Shown here: piece after piece, positions 53,001-60,228 of the stretch
Layout of the letters: each line of letters starts with the position of its first letter
How positions within the stretch are numbered: the first letter of the stretch is position 1
NCBI RefSeq assembly: GCF_018100805.1
Contig: NZ_JAGJEA010000004.1
Coordinates: forward strand, 434,001 to 498,000
Source of the DNA: Aquimarina sp. MMG016
GTDB lineage: Bacteria; Bacteroidota; Bacteroidia; Flavobacteriales; Flavobacteriaceae
Direction of reading: 5' to 3'
DNA: 64,000 nucleotides
Notes under the pieces: generated by a model
What the model was told of the DNA's origin: nothing
What the model saw: only the letters and a program-made list of their open reading frames with translations
The model's database searches: none
Translations under genes and position numbers: made by a program

Positions 53001-54710
53001 GGTACCTGGGCAACATACAATTATAATAAAGACGGATTATTAGTAGAAGCCATTAATCCTAACAGTCATGTACAATTAAAGCGAGACGAAGCTGGAAGGA
53101 TTGTATCCGAAAATCAAGGTGGACATATCGTAACGAGCGAATATGGTGAACTAGGTATACGTACTGGCATAATAAGTAGTCTTGGTGCGGATATCAATTT
53201 TGAACACTCTGCCATAGGTGAAGGCACAAGTACTATAGCTAAAGTAGGGCAAAACAAACCGTGGGAAGCCAATTACAAGTATAATAGTCTGGGCATGGAA
53301 ACTGAGCGTGTTTTGACCGGCGGTATAACTAATAGCTGGAGTTATGATAGAGCCGGCAGACCATTACAACAAAAAGTAAGAAGCCAAGGAGGAGAACAAA
53401 GAAATCGTTCGTATAACTGGGATGTCAATAATAAATTAAAAAAGATTACAGATAACTTAACCAGAGGAATTGTTCAATTTAGTTATGATGATTTTAACAA
53501 CCTGGCATCTGCACAATACGAAGATGGGAGTTATGATTATAAACTCCCGGATGAAGTTGGAAACTTATATCGTACCAAAGGTAAGAATGACAAAGAGTAT
53601 GGAAAAAGTGGTAGATTATTACGATCTGGTGCAACGACTTACAAGTATGATAATGAAGGAAATCTAATCAAAAAAGATAGTCCAGAAGGTATCTGGGAAT
53701 ATATCTGGGAAGCTGGTGGCATGCTACAAAGTGTTACCAAACCAGATAAAACCAACATATCTTTTGAATATGATGCTCTTGGTCGTCGAACCGCAAAGAT
53801 AGTTCAAAGTAATAATGGTTTCTCCCCTTCTCAAGGGGAAATGTCCGAAGGACAGAAGGGTTCAATCACCCGCTTTATCTGGGACGGCAACGTACCCTTA
53901 CACGAATGGCAATATGAGCTTAAAAACCGTCCAAAAACGATAGTAGACTCATCAGGAAACATCTCAAAAGACAAAAAAGAACCTATACAAGATTTAACAA
54001 CCTGGGTCTTTGATCAAGGAACCTTTAAACCTGCGGCTAAGATTACAAAAGAAGATACCTACTCAATTATTATGGATTACTTAGGCACTCCAATAGAAAT
54101 GTATGATAGTTCAGGTGAAAAAATCTGGCAAGCAATATATGATATCTATGGAAAAGTTCGTAACCTTGTAATAGGTTCATTGAATGATTGCCCATTCAGG
54201 TATCAAGGACAGTATGAAGATCAAGAAACCGGACTCTATTATAACCGTTTTAGATATTATAATGCTGAAGATGGTGTTTATATTTCTCAAGATCCTATAC
54301 GATTAAAAGGGAATAATCCTAATATTTATGCGTATACTCATGATAGTAATACTTGGGTGGATGTTTTTGGTTTAAGTGAAGGTCAAGAAGCTATCCCTCT
54401 TAATGAAAGAGAACATCATGGTTATGTAGTATATGATAAGGAGACTGGCGAAATTTTGGAATACGGTATAAGTGGGCAAGTAAGAACGCCTAATGAAATT
54501 GCGAGAGGAGAATCTCCTAGAATTACTCAAAAACTAAAACAGAAATATGAAAATGACCCAATAGTTGGTGGTCAAGTAATTGAAGATAGTATACCTGATA
54601 GACCTAGTGCTTTTAAATGGGAACAAGATAAAGTTAATACTCATGCAAATCCTACCGGTGAAGGTCCTCCAATGCAAATTTTGCCTAAGCCCAATAATAA
54701 TGGTGGCTGA
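50043..54710 (+). CDS. T6SS RHS effector: PAAR-like N-terminus, RHS/YD-repeat shell, C-terminal GIY-YIG-like toxin
   Basis: 1555 residues. A Cys-rich PAAR-like N-terminus (1-105; HLECSAGPKGVTCPLI, GFGTCMTTGQTC) precedes a helical region (120-360) with VgrG-loading-type helices. A low-complexity linker follows, then the RHS entry domain (GDPVDVVTGTVINNYVDFEI, about 420-500), many YD repeats, and the RHS core end (GLYYNRFRYYNAEDGVYISQ; NIYAYTHDSNTWVDVFGL, ending at about 1444). The tip toxin is residues 1445-1555: GYVVY at 1460-1464, EYGISG at 1473-1478, Arg1481, Glu1527 (KWEQDKV) and Asn1536. This order fits a GIY-YIG/URI-type nuclease. A REP-like element is inserted in frame near residues 1259-1274. 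No immunity gene is seen directly after it. Confidence 0.85.
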   Translation: MPRHKCIPSKTHLECSAGPKGVTCPLIIEDLKVNIKSQPLGLETDKKFAGFGTCMTTGQTCKPNVESWKNLSDPKVRSNKKKLLTGHSKLFCTSGAGVISIKIKPPTPPTPDEDTFFGSIENGLNNMESTLKAPARSLAKSVGNSWFGKKALGLFKGASEMAGDAQDAILKKGAEWGVENGFQFGIDVANNLVYQANHYGAKAVNFVIDSVDESASNLYDQTQEVVAYGERIETSDDRIGTVLEIGQEIGNENLQQINNNIEHFGQEIEKFNQDRVGYVIDPLKQEYYDVRLGLTDGIETFNDTSLSQEERTTGMIDGAAPAVVYAVDKVNIGKAAVMRAKGLADAVKNKGGGSVNVSSNITDTSSRNNENDRNNTQNKENQDSDGTSQQQGDESDSQKPNEATGQASDTTDQEKGDPVDVVTGTVINNYVDFEIPGIIPIQWKRNWYSDSKYKGPLGYGCHHSYDIQLKQRTHDLFMTLPDGRAAFFKILTTENATTYNRVEKLTLTLLENKNYELFDHKKQLTYILEYRSDVYRVTKLCNTNGIAVHFQYINSRLHRIIDTAGRIIKIHSDKNDRITKITLHNKLKEKTLVSYDYNDAGDMITMTDPLGQSTRAVYKNHLMIAKTDRNGQIYYWEYDGFKTGAKCIHTWGDGGVLDYTITYGKEYNTVTNSLGHTSLFYHQGGNLTTKIVDPLGGEIIKEYDEDQKLIKFIDEEGVAISYDYDEFGNLITTTYPDSVSTNYAYDNKGRLQLLTRPEGGNLIKSYKNDRLDCVISPDGMMTTFDYNEKGLISKVYDNQDNETLLYYDEDHNLSKIILPNGAISLWEYDEWGQCISVINPEKHKQQFHYDILGRVTNVQLPDNNKIQLKYNGYEQVVEAIDKHRTVKFEYTRVGSLKTREENGKKIYFRYDNEDQLLGVINRKGESYNFTRDPKGNIIREQGYDDITRHFQRDKAGKVYKVDRPDDKHSIYEYNKGGRISRIEHHDGTWATYNYNKDGLLVEAINPNSHVQLKRDEAGRIVSENQGGHIVTSEYGELGIRTGIISSLGADINFEHSAIGEGTSTIAKVGQNKPWEANYKYNSLGMETERVLTGGITNSWSYDRAGRPLQQKVRSQGGEQRNRSYNWDVNNKLKKITDNLTRGIVQFSYDDFNNLASAQYEDGSYDYKLPDEVGNLYRTKGKNDKEYGKSGRLLRSGATTYKYDNEGNLIKKDSPEGIWEYIWEAGGMLQSVTKPDKTNISFEYDALGRRTAKIVQSNNGFSPSQGEMSEGQKGSITRFIWDGNVPLHEWQYELKNRPKTIVDSSGNISKDKKEPIQDLTTWVFDQGTFKPAAKITKEDTYSIIMDYLGTPIEMYDSSGEKIWQAIYDIYGKVRNLVIGSLNDCPFRYQGQYEDQETGLYYNRFRYYNAEDGVYISQDPIRLKGNNPNIYAYTHDSNTWVDVFGLSEGQEAIPLNEREHHGYVVYDKETGEILEYGISGQVRTPNEIARGESPRITQKLKQKYENDPIVGGQVIEDSIPDRPSAFKWEQDKVNTHANPTGEGPPMQILPKPNNNGG
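53817..53862 (+). repeat. REP-like palindromic element inside the RHS gene
   Basis: Sequence with nested inverted repeats (CCCCTTCTCAAGGGG and TGTCCGAAGGACA) resembles intergenic repetitive elements common in flavobacterial genomes. Here it sits in frame within the RHS shell, adding about 15 residues (SPSQGEMSEGQKGS) between AKIV and ITRFIWDGNVPLHEW, which are normally nearly adjacent in RHS cores. Confidence 0.5.
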
Positions 54711-54711
54711 A

Positions 54712-54771
54712 ATGCCTCATTTCACAAATCTTGATTACTACCAATTTGTAACTAATGACAAGCAAAATTAA
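54712..54771 (+). CDS. Tiny ORF after the RHS toxin (19 codons), possible immunity-gene remnant
   Basis: ATG at 54712 overlaps nothing of the RHS stop (54708-54710) and encodes MPHFTNLDYYQFVTNDKQN. It occupies the slot where an RHS immunity gene is expected. It is far too short to be a working immunity protein; it may be the remnant of a deleted one or chance sequence. Confidence 0.2.
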   Translation: MPHFTNLDYYQFVTNDKQN

Positions 54772-54804
54772 GTAACAAAAAAGGGTTAAATATATTAAAC
54801 AACA

Positions 54805-55887
54805 ATGAAAACCTATTACAACGACACTCCCAGAAAAGTAACTTTCGAAAATAAGTCGATAGGTTTATCAGATGCTGATGATTATTTTTCTGCGCTTTCA
54901 GATCATAAGGAGTCCTATATAGGTTTTATAGATGTATATGATGAAGTGATTATCTTTAAATGGTTAGCTCACAACAAATGGCTAATAGATCATCCCACTG
55001 TACCTGGCATATTGCATAGGCAATGCTATGCCAGTAGTGAAGAATGTTTGGTATTTATAGAAAAAGTATATCAAGAGCATGATATTTCTAATTTTGAGGG
55101 CTTCGAAGATGTACCGGTACAAGAATTTACCCTAGATGAAATCCTAGAATTTAAAGAAGAAGACGAGTATCTATTAAGAGAAGAAGAACCTCCTGTAAAA
55201 AAAGTTACTCCTGCTAAAAGCATAGAGTTAAAACCTAAAAAGAAGAAAAAAACTTCCATCATCCTAGGCGATATCTCTGTTCCAAAAGAACAACCTAGAA
55301 CCAAATTAACCCCTAGAGTTACTGACAAAAAAAAGCCAAAAACTACTACTTCACCCCTTAAACAGTTCAAAGAATCTGCAAAACAACTAAAAAAAGAGAA
55401 AAAACAGCTTAGTATAGCCAAAACCTCTGTAAAACCAGTTACCAAAAAAGTAAATAAACTTAAACCAATCCAGAATAAAACTAGTAATACTAGTCTGCTA
55501 AGCTTGGGTGAAACCGCTAAACCTAAAAAAGTAGATACAACAATACTGGAAACAACTTCTAAAACTACTGGAAAAAAAACCAAACCTTTACAGTCATTAG
55601 CTAAAAAAGCTGAAAGGAAAACATCAACAAAAGATGCAACAGCTTCTAAAGCCACTATAAAAAAGGCTAACCCCAAACAAGCAATAACTAAAAAAACGAA
55701 CCCCAAGACACCAGAAAAGAATCCGTCCACAAAACCAAAAACCACTAAAAGAAAGACATTACACCAATTAGATACTCAATTATCAAAGGACAAAAAATCT
55801 ACTACAAACAAAACAAAACCTACTACAAAAACAACCAAAAAAGACATTCAAAAACCTTCCGATGATAGTAGTTTCTTTAGTATTTAA
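54805..55887 (+). CDS. Cassette-2 tailed protein: 120-aa N-domain plus Lys/Thr-rich basic tail
   Basis: 360 residues. The N-domain (1-125; IIFKWLAHNKWLIDHPTVPG, VPVQEFTLDEILEFKEED) is homologous to that of the 46054-47070 protein. It is followed by a Lys/Thr/Pro-rich histone-H1-like tail with the shared IILGDISVPKEQPRTK, SPLKQFKESAKQLKKEKKQ and terminal DDSSFFSI. It follows the RHS gene by 94 bp with no terminator between. The two tails are better conserved in their anchor motifs than in the repeats between. See the cassette-1 entry for possible roles; no known family recognised. Confidence 0.8.
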   Translation: MKTYYNDTPRKVTFENKSIGLSDADDYFSALSDHKESYIGFIDVYDEVIIFKWLAHNKWLIDHPTVPGILHRQCYASSEECLVFIEKVYQEHDISNFEGFEDVPVQEFTLDEILEFKEEDEYLLREEEPPVKKVTPAKSIELKPKKKKKTSIILGDISVPKEQPRTKLTPRVTDKKKPKTTTSPLKQFKESAKQLKKEKKQLSIAKTSVKPVTKKVNKLKPIQNKTSNTSLLSLGETAKPKKVDTTILETTSKTTGKKTKPLQSLAKKAERKTSTKDATASKATIKKANPKQAITKKTNPKTPEKNPSTKPKTTKRKTLHQLDTQLSKDKKSTTNKTKPTTKTTKKDIQKPSDDSSFFSI

Positions 55888-55927
55888 TCTTAAAATATAG
55901 CGGCTAAACTAATAAAAGCTACACTCG

Positions 55928-55953
55928 TCCACAATATCAAGCCAAACAGCCAC
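55928..55953 (+). promoter_or_regulatory. LytTR-type direct repeat, site 3 (GG-leader peptide gene)
   Basis: TCCAC at 55928 and GCCAC at 55949, exactly 21 bp apart, about 65 bp upstream of the peptide start. Confidence 0.5.
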
Positions 55954-56017
55954 TGACAGGCATTCTGTATCAAATAATTAGGTACATTAATACTTTAATA
56001 ACTTAATTATGTACACA

Positions 56018-56158
56018 ATGAAAAAAGACATTTTAAACCTAGAAGGAGTAAAAATTCTAAACAAAGAAGCTCAGAAAACTGTAAATGGTGGTTATGATGG
56101 ATGTGATTGCCAAATAACAGATATGCCATTTTTCTGTCCTTCTGAACGATGTGATTAA
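56018..56158 (+). CDS. Small GG-leader peptide precursor (bacteriocin/RiPP-like)
   Basis: 46 residues from ATG 56018 (an in-frame ATG at 56009 would add MYT). The leader MKKDILNLEGVKILNKEAQ continues KTVNGG and fits the Bacteroidetes GG-type natural-product-precursor leader (MKK..ILN.EG...L.K..QK..NGG). After GG the 21-residue core YDGCDCQITDMPFFCPSERC plus D carries four Cys, suited to disulfides or to thioether modification. A strong terminator follows after 12 bp, so the gene is a single-gene transcript. A LytTR-type site lies upstream, as is usual for quorum-controlled bacteriocins in other phyla. No modification enzyme or C39 peptidase is in the window; the exporter may be elsewhere. Confidence 0.75.
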   Translation: MKKDILNLEGVKILNKEAQKTVNGGYDGCDCQITDMPFFCPSERCD

Positions 56159-56170
56159 AAACAATTAAGT

Positions 56171-56193
56171 AAAGCGGGCATGTCCCGCTTTTA
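56171..56193 (+). terminator. Rho-independent terminator of the GG-leader peptide gene
   Basis: Stem AAAGCGGG / CCCGCTTT with a 5-nt loop, followed by TTTAGTTT, 12 bp after the stop codon. Confidence 0.85.
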
Positions 56194-56238
56194 GTTTGTA
56201 TATTATTAATACACAGAAACCCATTATTCTTTCATTCG

Positions 56239-56264
56239 TACACATAATTATTACGAAACTCCAC
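56239..56264 (+). promoter_or_regulatory. LytTR-type direct repeat, site 4 (345-aa secreted protein)
   Basis: TACAC at 56239 (one mismatch) and TCCAC at 56260, exactly 21 bp apart, 59 bp upstream of the ATG at 56323. Confidence 0.5.
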
Positions 56265-56322
56265 AACCAAAACTTTCACACTACCCTATTCCATAGTTTA
56301 GTACTTCAAAAAATAATAAATC

Positions 56323-57360
56323 ATGGAAAACACACAAATTGTAAGAACATTTAAAGGTTTTATATTTGCCTTAATCCTTTTATTTGGATTTCAAACCAAT
56401 GCGATATCTGCACAATCCAATGCCAAATTACCGGACTTTTTAATTACCAAATACGAAGGTGTATTAACCGGAGCGGGCAGTCGAACCAGAGTAAATACAA
56501 ATGGTACTTGTACCATAAAAACCAAAGGATATAGAACCTATGCTTTTTATTTTAGTGATGATATTCCTCCTATTTCAGGTATAAAATTTATCAAAGATGA
56601 CGACACCTATACTTCTACGGTGATCTATAAAGGAAAAACACTAGCTATTACTGTTGACGAAGAAGGGGATTTATCTATCGGGGCGACGGGTGTAGGAGCC
56701 ATTGCCTTCTCAGGAAGTATAGAAGATGGTAGATGGAATGATGATGACGCATCAGAAAATACTACTGTTACAACAGGAGGTTCCGGTATCCATTTAGGTA
56801 CAGGAAGTACGGGAATCCATATGGATGGAAATCAAACGAGCATAGGAACTGAAGATGCCGGTATCCATATGAATAATGGTAACATCTCCATTGGTACAGG
56901 AGATAGCGGTATTCAGATAGAAAATGGTAATATCACTCTTGGAACCGGAAACTCGGGAGTATCTGTAAATTCTGGTAGTAGTACTCATTCCGAAATTTTT
57001 ATCATTGAACAGGAACACTGTATTGGTGGTTTGATTGATTGCAATTCTTCAGAAATAAGTCATTTACCACGGAGAATGGTTGGGATCTATAGAGGTAAAT
57101 TAGAAACACGAGGCGTAGACACCAGAAAAGGAATATGTACTATTGTAGAAACAGGTTGTAAAACTTACCGTTTGGACTTTAGTAATGGGGTTCCTTCTAT
57201 ACACGGCGTACAGTTTGGCAGAAAGAATGATTTTGACGAATACACTTCTGTAGTTATAGAAGGTGAATATTCATCAGCAATAGAAGTAGATTTATCATTT
57301 AACGATCTGGAAATAGATGGCAAGGTTCTTATAGTTTCCTTTGATGGGAAGAAAAATTAA
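56323..57360 (+). CDS. Secreted protein with duplicated domain flanking a Gly/Ile/His repeat
   Basis: 345 residues. A signal peptide (hydrophobic FIFALILLFGFQTNAISAQ) is followed by two copies of one domain. The copies are at about 36-130 (YEGVLTGAGSRTRVNTNGTC, YRTYAFYFSDDIPPISGIKF) and about 250-345 (YRGKLETRGVDTRKGICTI, CKTYRLDFSNGVPSIHGVQF). Between them are five short repeats of about 20 residues (GSTGIHMDGNQTSIGTEDAG, SGIQIENGNITLGTGNSG). No known family recognised. The repeat could form a short beta-solenoid linking the two globular domains. It is a single-gene unit with a LytTR-type site 59 bp upstream and a terminator downstream; it may be an adhesin or T6SS-co-regulated surface factor. 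Confidence 0.8.
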   Translation: MENTQIVRTFKGFIFALILLFGFQTNAISAQSNAKLPDFLITKYEGVLTGAGSRTRVNTNGTCTIKTKGYRTYAFYFSDDIPPISGIKFIKDDDTYTSTVIYKGKTLAITVDEEGDLSIGATGVGAIAFSGSIEDGRWNDDDASENTTVTTGGSGIHLGTGSTGIHMDGNQTSIGTEDAGIHMNNGNISIGTGDSGIQIENGNITLGTGNSGVSVNSGSSTHSEIFIIEQEHCIGGLIDCNSSEISHLPRRMVGIYRGKLETRGVDTRKGICTIVETGCKTYRLDFSNGVPSIHGVQFGRKNDFDEYTSVVIEGEYSSAIEVDLSFNDLEIDGKVLIVSFDGKKN

Positions 57361-57383
57361 AAATTGTATTGGGATCAATATTA

Positions 57384-57417
57384 AAAGGGAGTTGTCTGGT
57401 TTGACATCTCCCTTTTT
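57384..57417 (+). terminator. Rho-independent terminator after the 345-aa protein gene
   Basis: Stem AAAGGGAG..GTC / GAC..CTCCCTTT, followed by TTTT, 23 bp after the stop. The A/T-rich arms would also serve the convergent LRR gene. Confidence 0.8.
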
Positions 57418-57438
57418 TCAATCCTCCATTGTTTTTGT

Positions 57439-58671
57439 TTACAGTAACAACTTAAATACTACTAATTCGTAAGTTGCAAGATAAGTTTTCACTGTTCCCA
57501 CTTCTGTATTAAATAATCGTACTCTATATGTCCTTCCTTCGGGCAAATCATCAGTTGGAGTTGATGGTGCGACTACATCAAAACTCATATCCCTGGTACC
57601 ATCAATAAATTGTTTTGTCGCACTTTGTATGACAAGAACCTGATTGGGAACATCATTCATATCAAACACATTATCTATATTGATTTCATGAATTTCAAAA
57701 CCTATTTCTCCAAAATCTAAATCAAATGGCCCATCAACACCAATAAAACGGGGTTCTATAATTGCATTAACCCAGATATCGATGGTTAATGGAAAACCTG
57801 CTGGTACTCCTGAAGGTGCATTTCTATATTCTGCATTAACCCTAAGATCATTACATTCTCCTTCTACAAAGATTGTTGTACCAGAAACAGCCAAATCACA
57901 TATCTCTCTCGGAATTTGACCTAAATTGAGGTTTTGTCTTATATCTAAAGACTCTAAAGTCGTTAATGCACCTATTTCTATTGGTAATTTTGGAAATTGA
58001 TTAGAGCTTATATCCAAAGTTTTGATATTTTGTAACTCTCCTATTTTTGCACTAATACTTTCGATTTTATTATTTCTTAAATTTAAATCAGTTAATACTG
58101 CAAATTGAGCTATTTCATCAGAAATATTGCCTAATAAACTATTCTCTATGGTTAGTTTTTCTAGCTTTTCTAAAACAGATATTCCATCCATATTAGTTAT
58201 CATAATACCACTTAGTGACAGCTTTTTTAGATTCGTTAACGTATATAAACCATTTAGAAAATCTTCTTCCAATATTTCAGCATCTTCTCCAGATAGAGAA
58301 AGTTCTTCTAAATTTTTGAGATCAAATAATTCTAAAGGAACTTTAGACAATAAGTTCCCCGATAATTTAAGTGTTTTTAGGTCTGTCAATTGATTAATAC
58401 TTGATGGCAAAGAAGTTAATCCTTTATGCTCTATATCTAAACCTATCAGTTTATCATTTTCAATGACAACACCGTCCCAAAAATTCATGTTATAACCTCC
58501 ATCCCAATTCAACGTATTATCGGGATTGTCCTCCAATATTTTCACCAATACAGAGTTGATATTTAGTCTAGAAGCAGAAACCGTAATAGAATCATCAATT
58601 TCTTTAGTACAAGAAAACAAAGTATAAATACATAGATATAAGCCTATAATTCTGATGTGCGAATTTTTCAT
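57439..58671 (-). CDS. Leucine-rich-repeat lipoprotein
   Basis: 410 residues. Signal peptide ending LFSC (Cys21), a lipobox, predicts an outer-membrane lipoprotein. About seven leucine-rich repeats follow (about 75-265, e.g. LPSSINQLTDLKTLKLSGN, NLRNNKIESISAKIGELQN), then a capping motif with cysteines (LGQIPREICDLA ... VEGECNDL). A C-terminal beta domain (280-410) is of unknown type. Such LRR lipoproteins usually bind proteins at the surface. It is divergently placed from the 345-aa gene by a shared terminator region, and carries a LytTR-type direct repeat about 59 bp upstream of its start. Confidence 0.88.
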   Translation of the reverse strand: MKNSHIRIIGLYLCIYTLFSCTKEIDDSITVSASRLNINSVLVKILEDNPDNTLNWDGGYNMNFWDGVVIENDKLIGLDIEHKGLTSLPSSINQLTDLKTLKLSGNLLSKVPLELFDLKNLEELSLSGEDAEILEEDFLNGLYTLTNLKKLSLSGIMITNMDGISVLEKLEKLTIENSLLGNISDEIAQFAVLTDLNLRNNKIESISAKIGELQNIKTLDISSNQFPKLPIEIGALTTLESLDIRQNLNLGQIPREICDLAVSGTTIFVEGECNDLRVNAEYRNAPSGVPAGFPLTIDIWVNAIIEPRFIGVDGPFDLDFGEIGFEIHEINIDNVFDMNDVPNQVLVIQSATKQFIDGTRDMSFDVVAPSTPTDDLPEGRTYRVRLFNTEVGTVKTYLATYELVVFKLLL

Positions 58672-58729
58672 TTTTAGTAATTTTTAGTACATCTAAAATC
58701 ACAAATTAAAACGCACCAAATCATACTTT

Positions 58730-58755
58730 GTGGATCAGTTCCTTGATTATGTGGA
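58730..58755 (-). promoter_or_regulatory. LytTR-type direct repeat, site 5 (LRR lipoprotein)
   Basis: On the minus strand two TCCAC half-sites (58755-58751 and 58734-58730) are exactly 21 bp apart, the nearer one 59 bp upstream of the ATG at 58671. Confidence 0.6.
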
Positions 58756-58823
58756 CAAACGAAGTCTTTAAAAGGATTTATGTCTTAGGAAACATATACA
58801 AAACCCTTTGATTTATTAAAATT

Positions 58824-60227
58824 CTATATATCCTCAGGGTTTATAGCCAAGCTATTAAAGAGTTTTGCCTTGGTTGTAAAAAACTTATTCTGTACATCGA
58901 TCTCCTTCAATTTAGCATCTATCAGACTCCGTTCTCTGGAATTGATCAAAAACAAGGAACTCTCTCCAAAGCTAAATTTACGTTCTTCGGCTGTAAGTAA
59001 CTTATCATAATCTCCAACTATAGCTCTGATTAATTCATTTTGAGTTTCAAAAGATTCAAGCTCTACATAAATTGCCATAACCTTATTTTTGATTTGAAGC
59101 TGTGTTGTTTCTCGTTCAAATTCTGCATCCTGAACTTTATATTTAGCCAACTTTAAATCACCGCGTTCTTTTCTGAGAAAAAGCGGAAACCGAAACGTGA
59201 CCCCTCCCTTATACTCTTGTGTATTAAAAGAATTACCTATCTCGGGTGTCTCAGTTAAAAAATTATATTGTAGATCAATTCTAGGAAGAAGTTTATTAGC
59301 CTTCAGCTTTTGATCAATTTCTAAACCTTGAATTTTATAATTTAATGATTTTAATTTTGGATGATTTTCTAAAGTAAAACTATCCAAAGGATTGCCTTGT
59401 ATTTCTAAAGTACTATCTATTACTCCCCCTACATCACTATCTGGTATTACATTAGATTGTAACTCCACAGGGATATTGCCATCTAACCAGAGGAAATTGG
59501 ATAATTCTAAAGAGGACTTCATCAATTTTACCTTGGCTTGCTCTAAACTCAAGGCACGATTCTGAACTGTGATTTTGGCTTCTACGGTATCTATTGTCGC
59601 TCTATCACCTGCTAGTGCACTTTGCTTTATTCCTTCAAATCGAATTTTGGCATTTTCCAAAAAGTTATCATAGATTTCTTTTTCCTGATACACTTTCAGC
59701 CAATCAAAATAAGCCAATGAAGCATCATGGAGAATCTGGTTTACTAGCAAATCACGATCTGCCTTGGTTTGTTCTCTAAAAAACTTTGCTTTGCGCAATG
59801 TAGCCATTCGCTCATTGATCAACAGACCTTGTGCAATCGGAACAGAAATTCCTGCATTGAATAACCCTTCATCAGGTAGAAAATTCTGAGGGTTTAGAAA
59901 ATCTCCATCATTTTGTTCAAAACCACCTTTGATTTCTATGCCGTACCAAGTCGGAATTTTGAAAGTAGCATTTAACAGATCATAATATTCACTCTCTTTA
60001 AACTTTTTTCGATCATAATCAACTTCAATCTTAGGATCGAAGCCTCCCCTAGCCTTCATTAAATTGGCTTGTCCTATATCAATATTTAATTCGGCTTGCT
60101 TAGCAATAGGATGAAACTTTTTTACATACCCCAAATATTCTTTGAAATTAAGGGCAACGGTATCTTTTTCTTGCGCAGAAAATGATACTGTAAAAAACAG
60201 CAGCGTGTACAACAGGTAGTTTTTCAT
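58824..60227 (-). CDS. TolC-family outer-membrane efflux protein
   Basis: 467 residues from the ATG at 60225-60227, chosen because it begins a clean signal peptide (MKNYLLYTLLFFTVSFSAQ) and starts 1 bp after the HlyD stop. An upstream in-frame ATG at 60290 would prepend 21 residues and overlap the HlyD gene. The mature protein has the two TolC-type halves (LMKARGGFDPKIEVDY; FNAGISVPIAQGLLINE; YKGGVTFRFPLFLRKERGDL) and long helices. It forms the outer-membrane tunnel of the export system with the HlyD and ABC genes upstream. Confidence 0.9.
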   Translation of the reverse strand: MKNYLLYTLLFFTVSFSAQEKDTVALNFKEYLGYVKKFHPIAKQAELNIDIGQANLMKARGGFDPKIEVDYDRKKFKESEYYDLLNATFKIPTWYGIEIKGGFEQNDGDFLNPQNFLPDEGLFNAGISVPIAQGLLINERMATLRKAKFFREQTKADRDLLVNQILHDASLAYFDWLKVYQEKEIYDNFLENAKIRFEGIKQSALAGDRATIDTVEAKITVQNRALSLEQAKVKLMKSSLELSNFLWLDGNIPVELQSNVIPDSDVGGVIDSTLEIQGNPLDSFTLENHPKLKSLNYKIQGLEIDQKLKANKLLPRIDLQYNFLTETPEIGNSFNTQEYKGGVTFRFPLFLRKERGDLKLAKYKVQDAEFERETTQLQIKNKVMAIYVELESFETQNELIRAIVGDYDKLLTAEERKFSFGESSLFLINSRERSLIDAKLKEIDVQNKFFTTKAKLFNSLAINPEDI

Positions 60228-60228
60228 C

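Noticed and set aside
53470-53667. 65-codon frame inside the RHS gene
   Set aside because: Alternative frame of the RHS YD-repeat coding sequence with no features.
55071-55745. 224-codon antisense frame with hydrophobic translation
   Set aside because: Mirror of the Lys/Thr-rich tail of the 54805-55887 gene; AAA/ACA-type codons read backwards as Phe/Val/Cys. The same artefact lies opposite 46054-47070.
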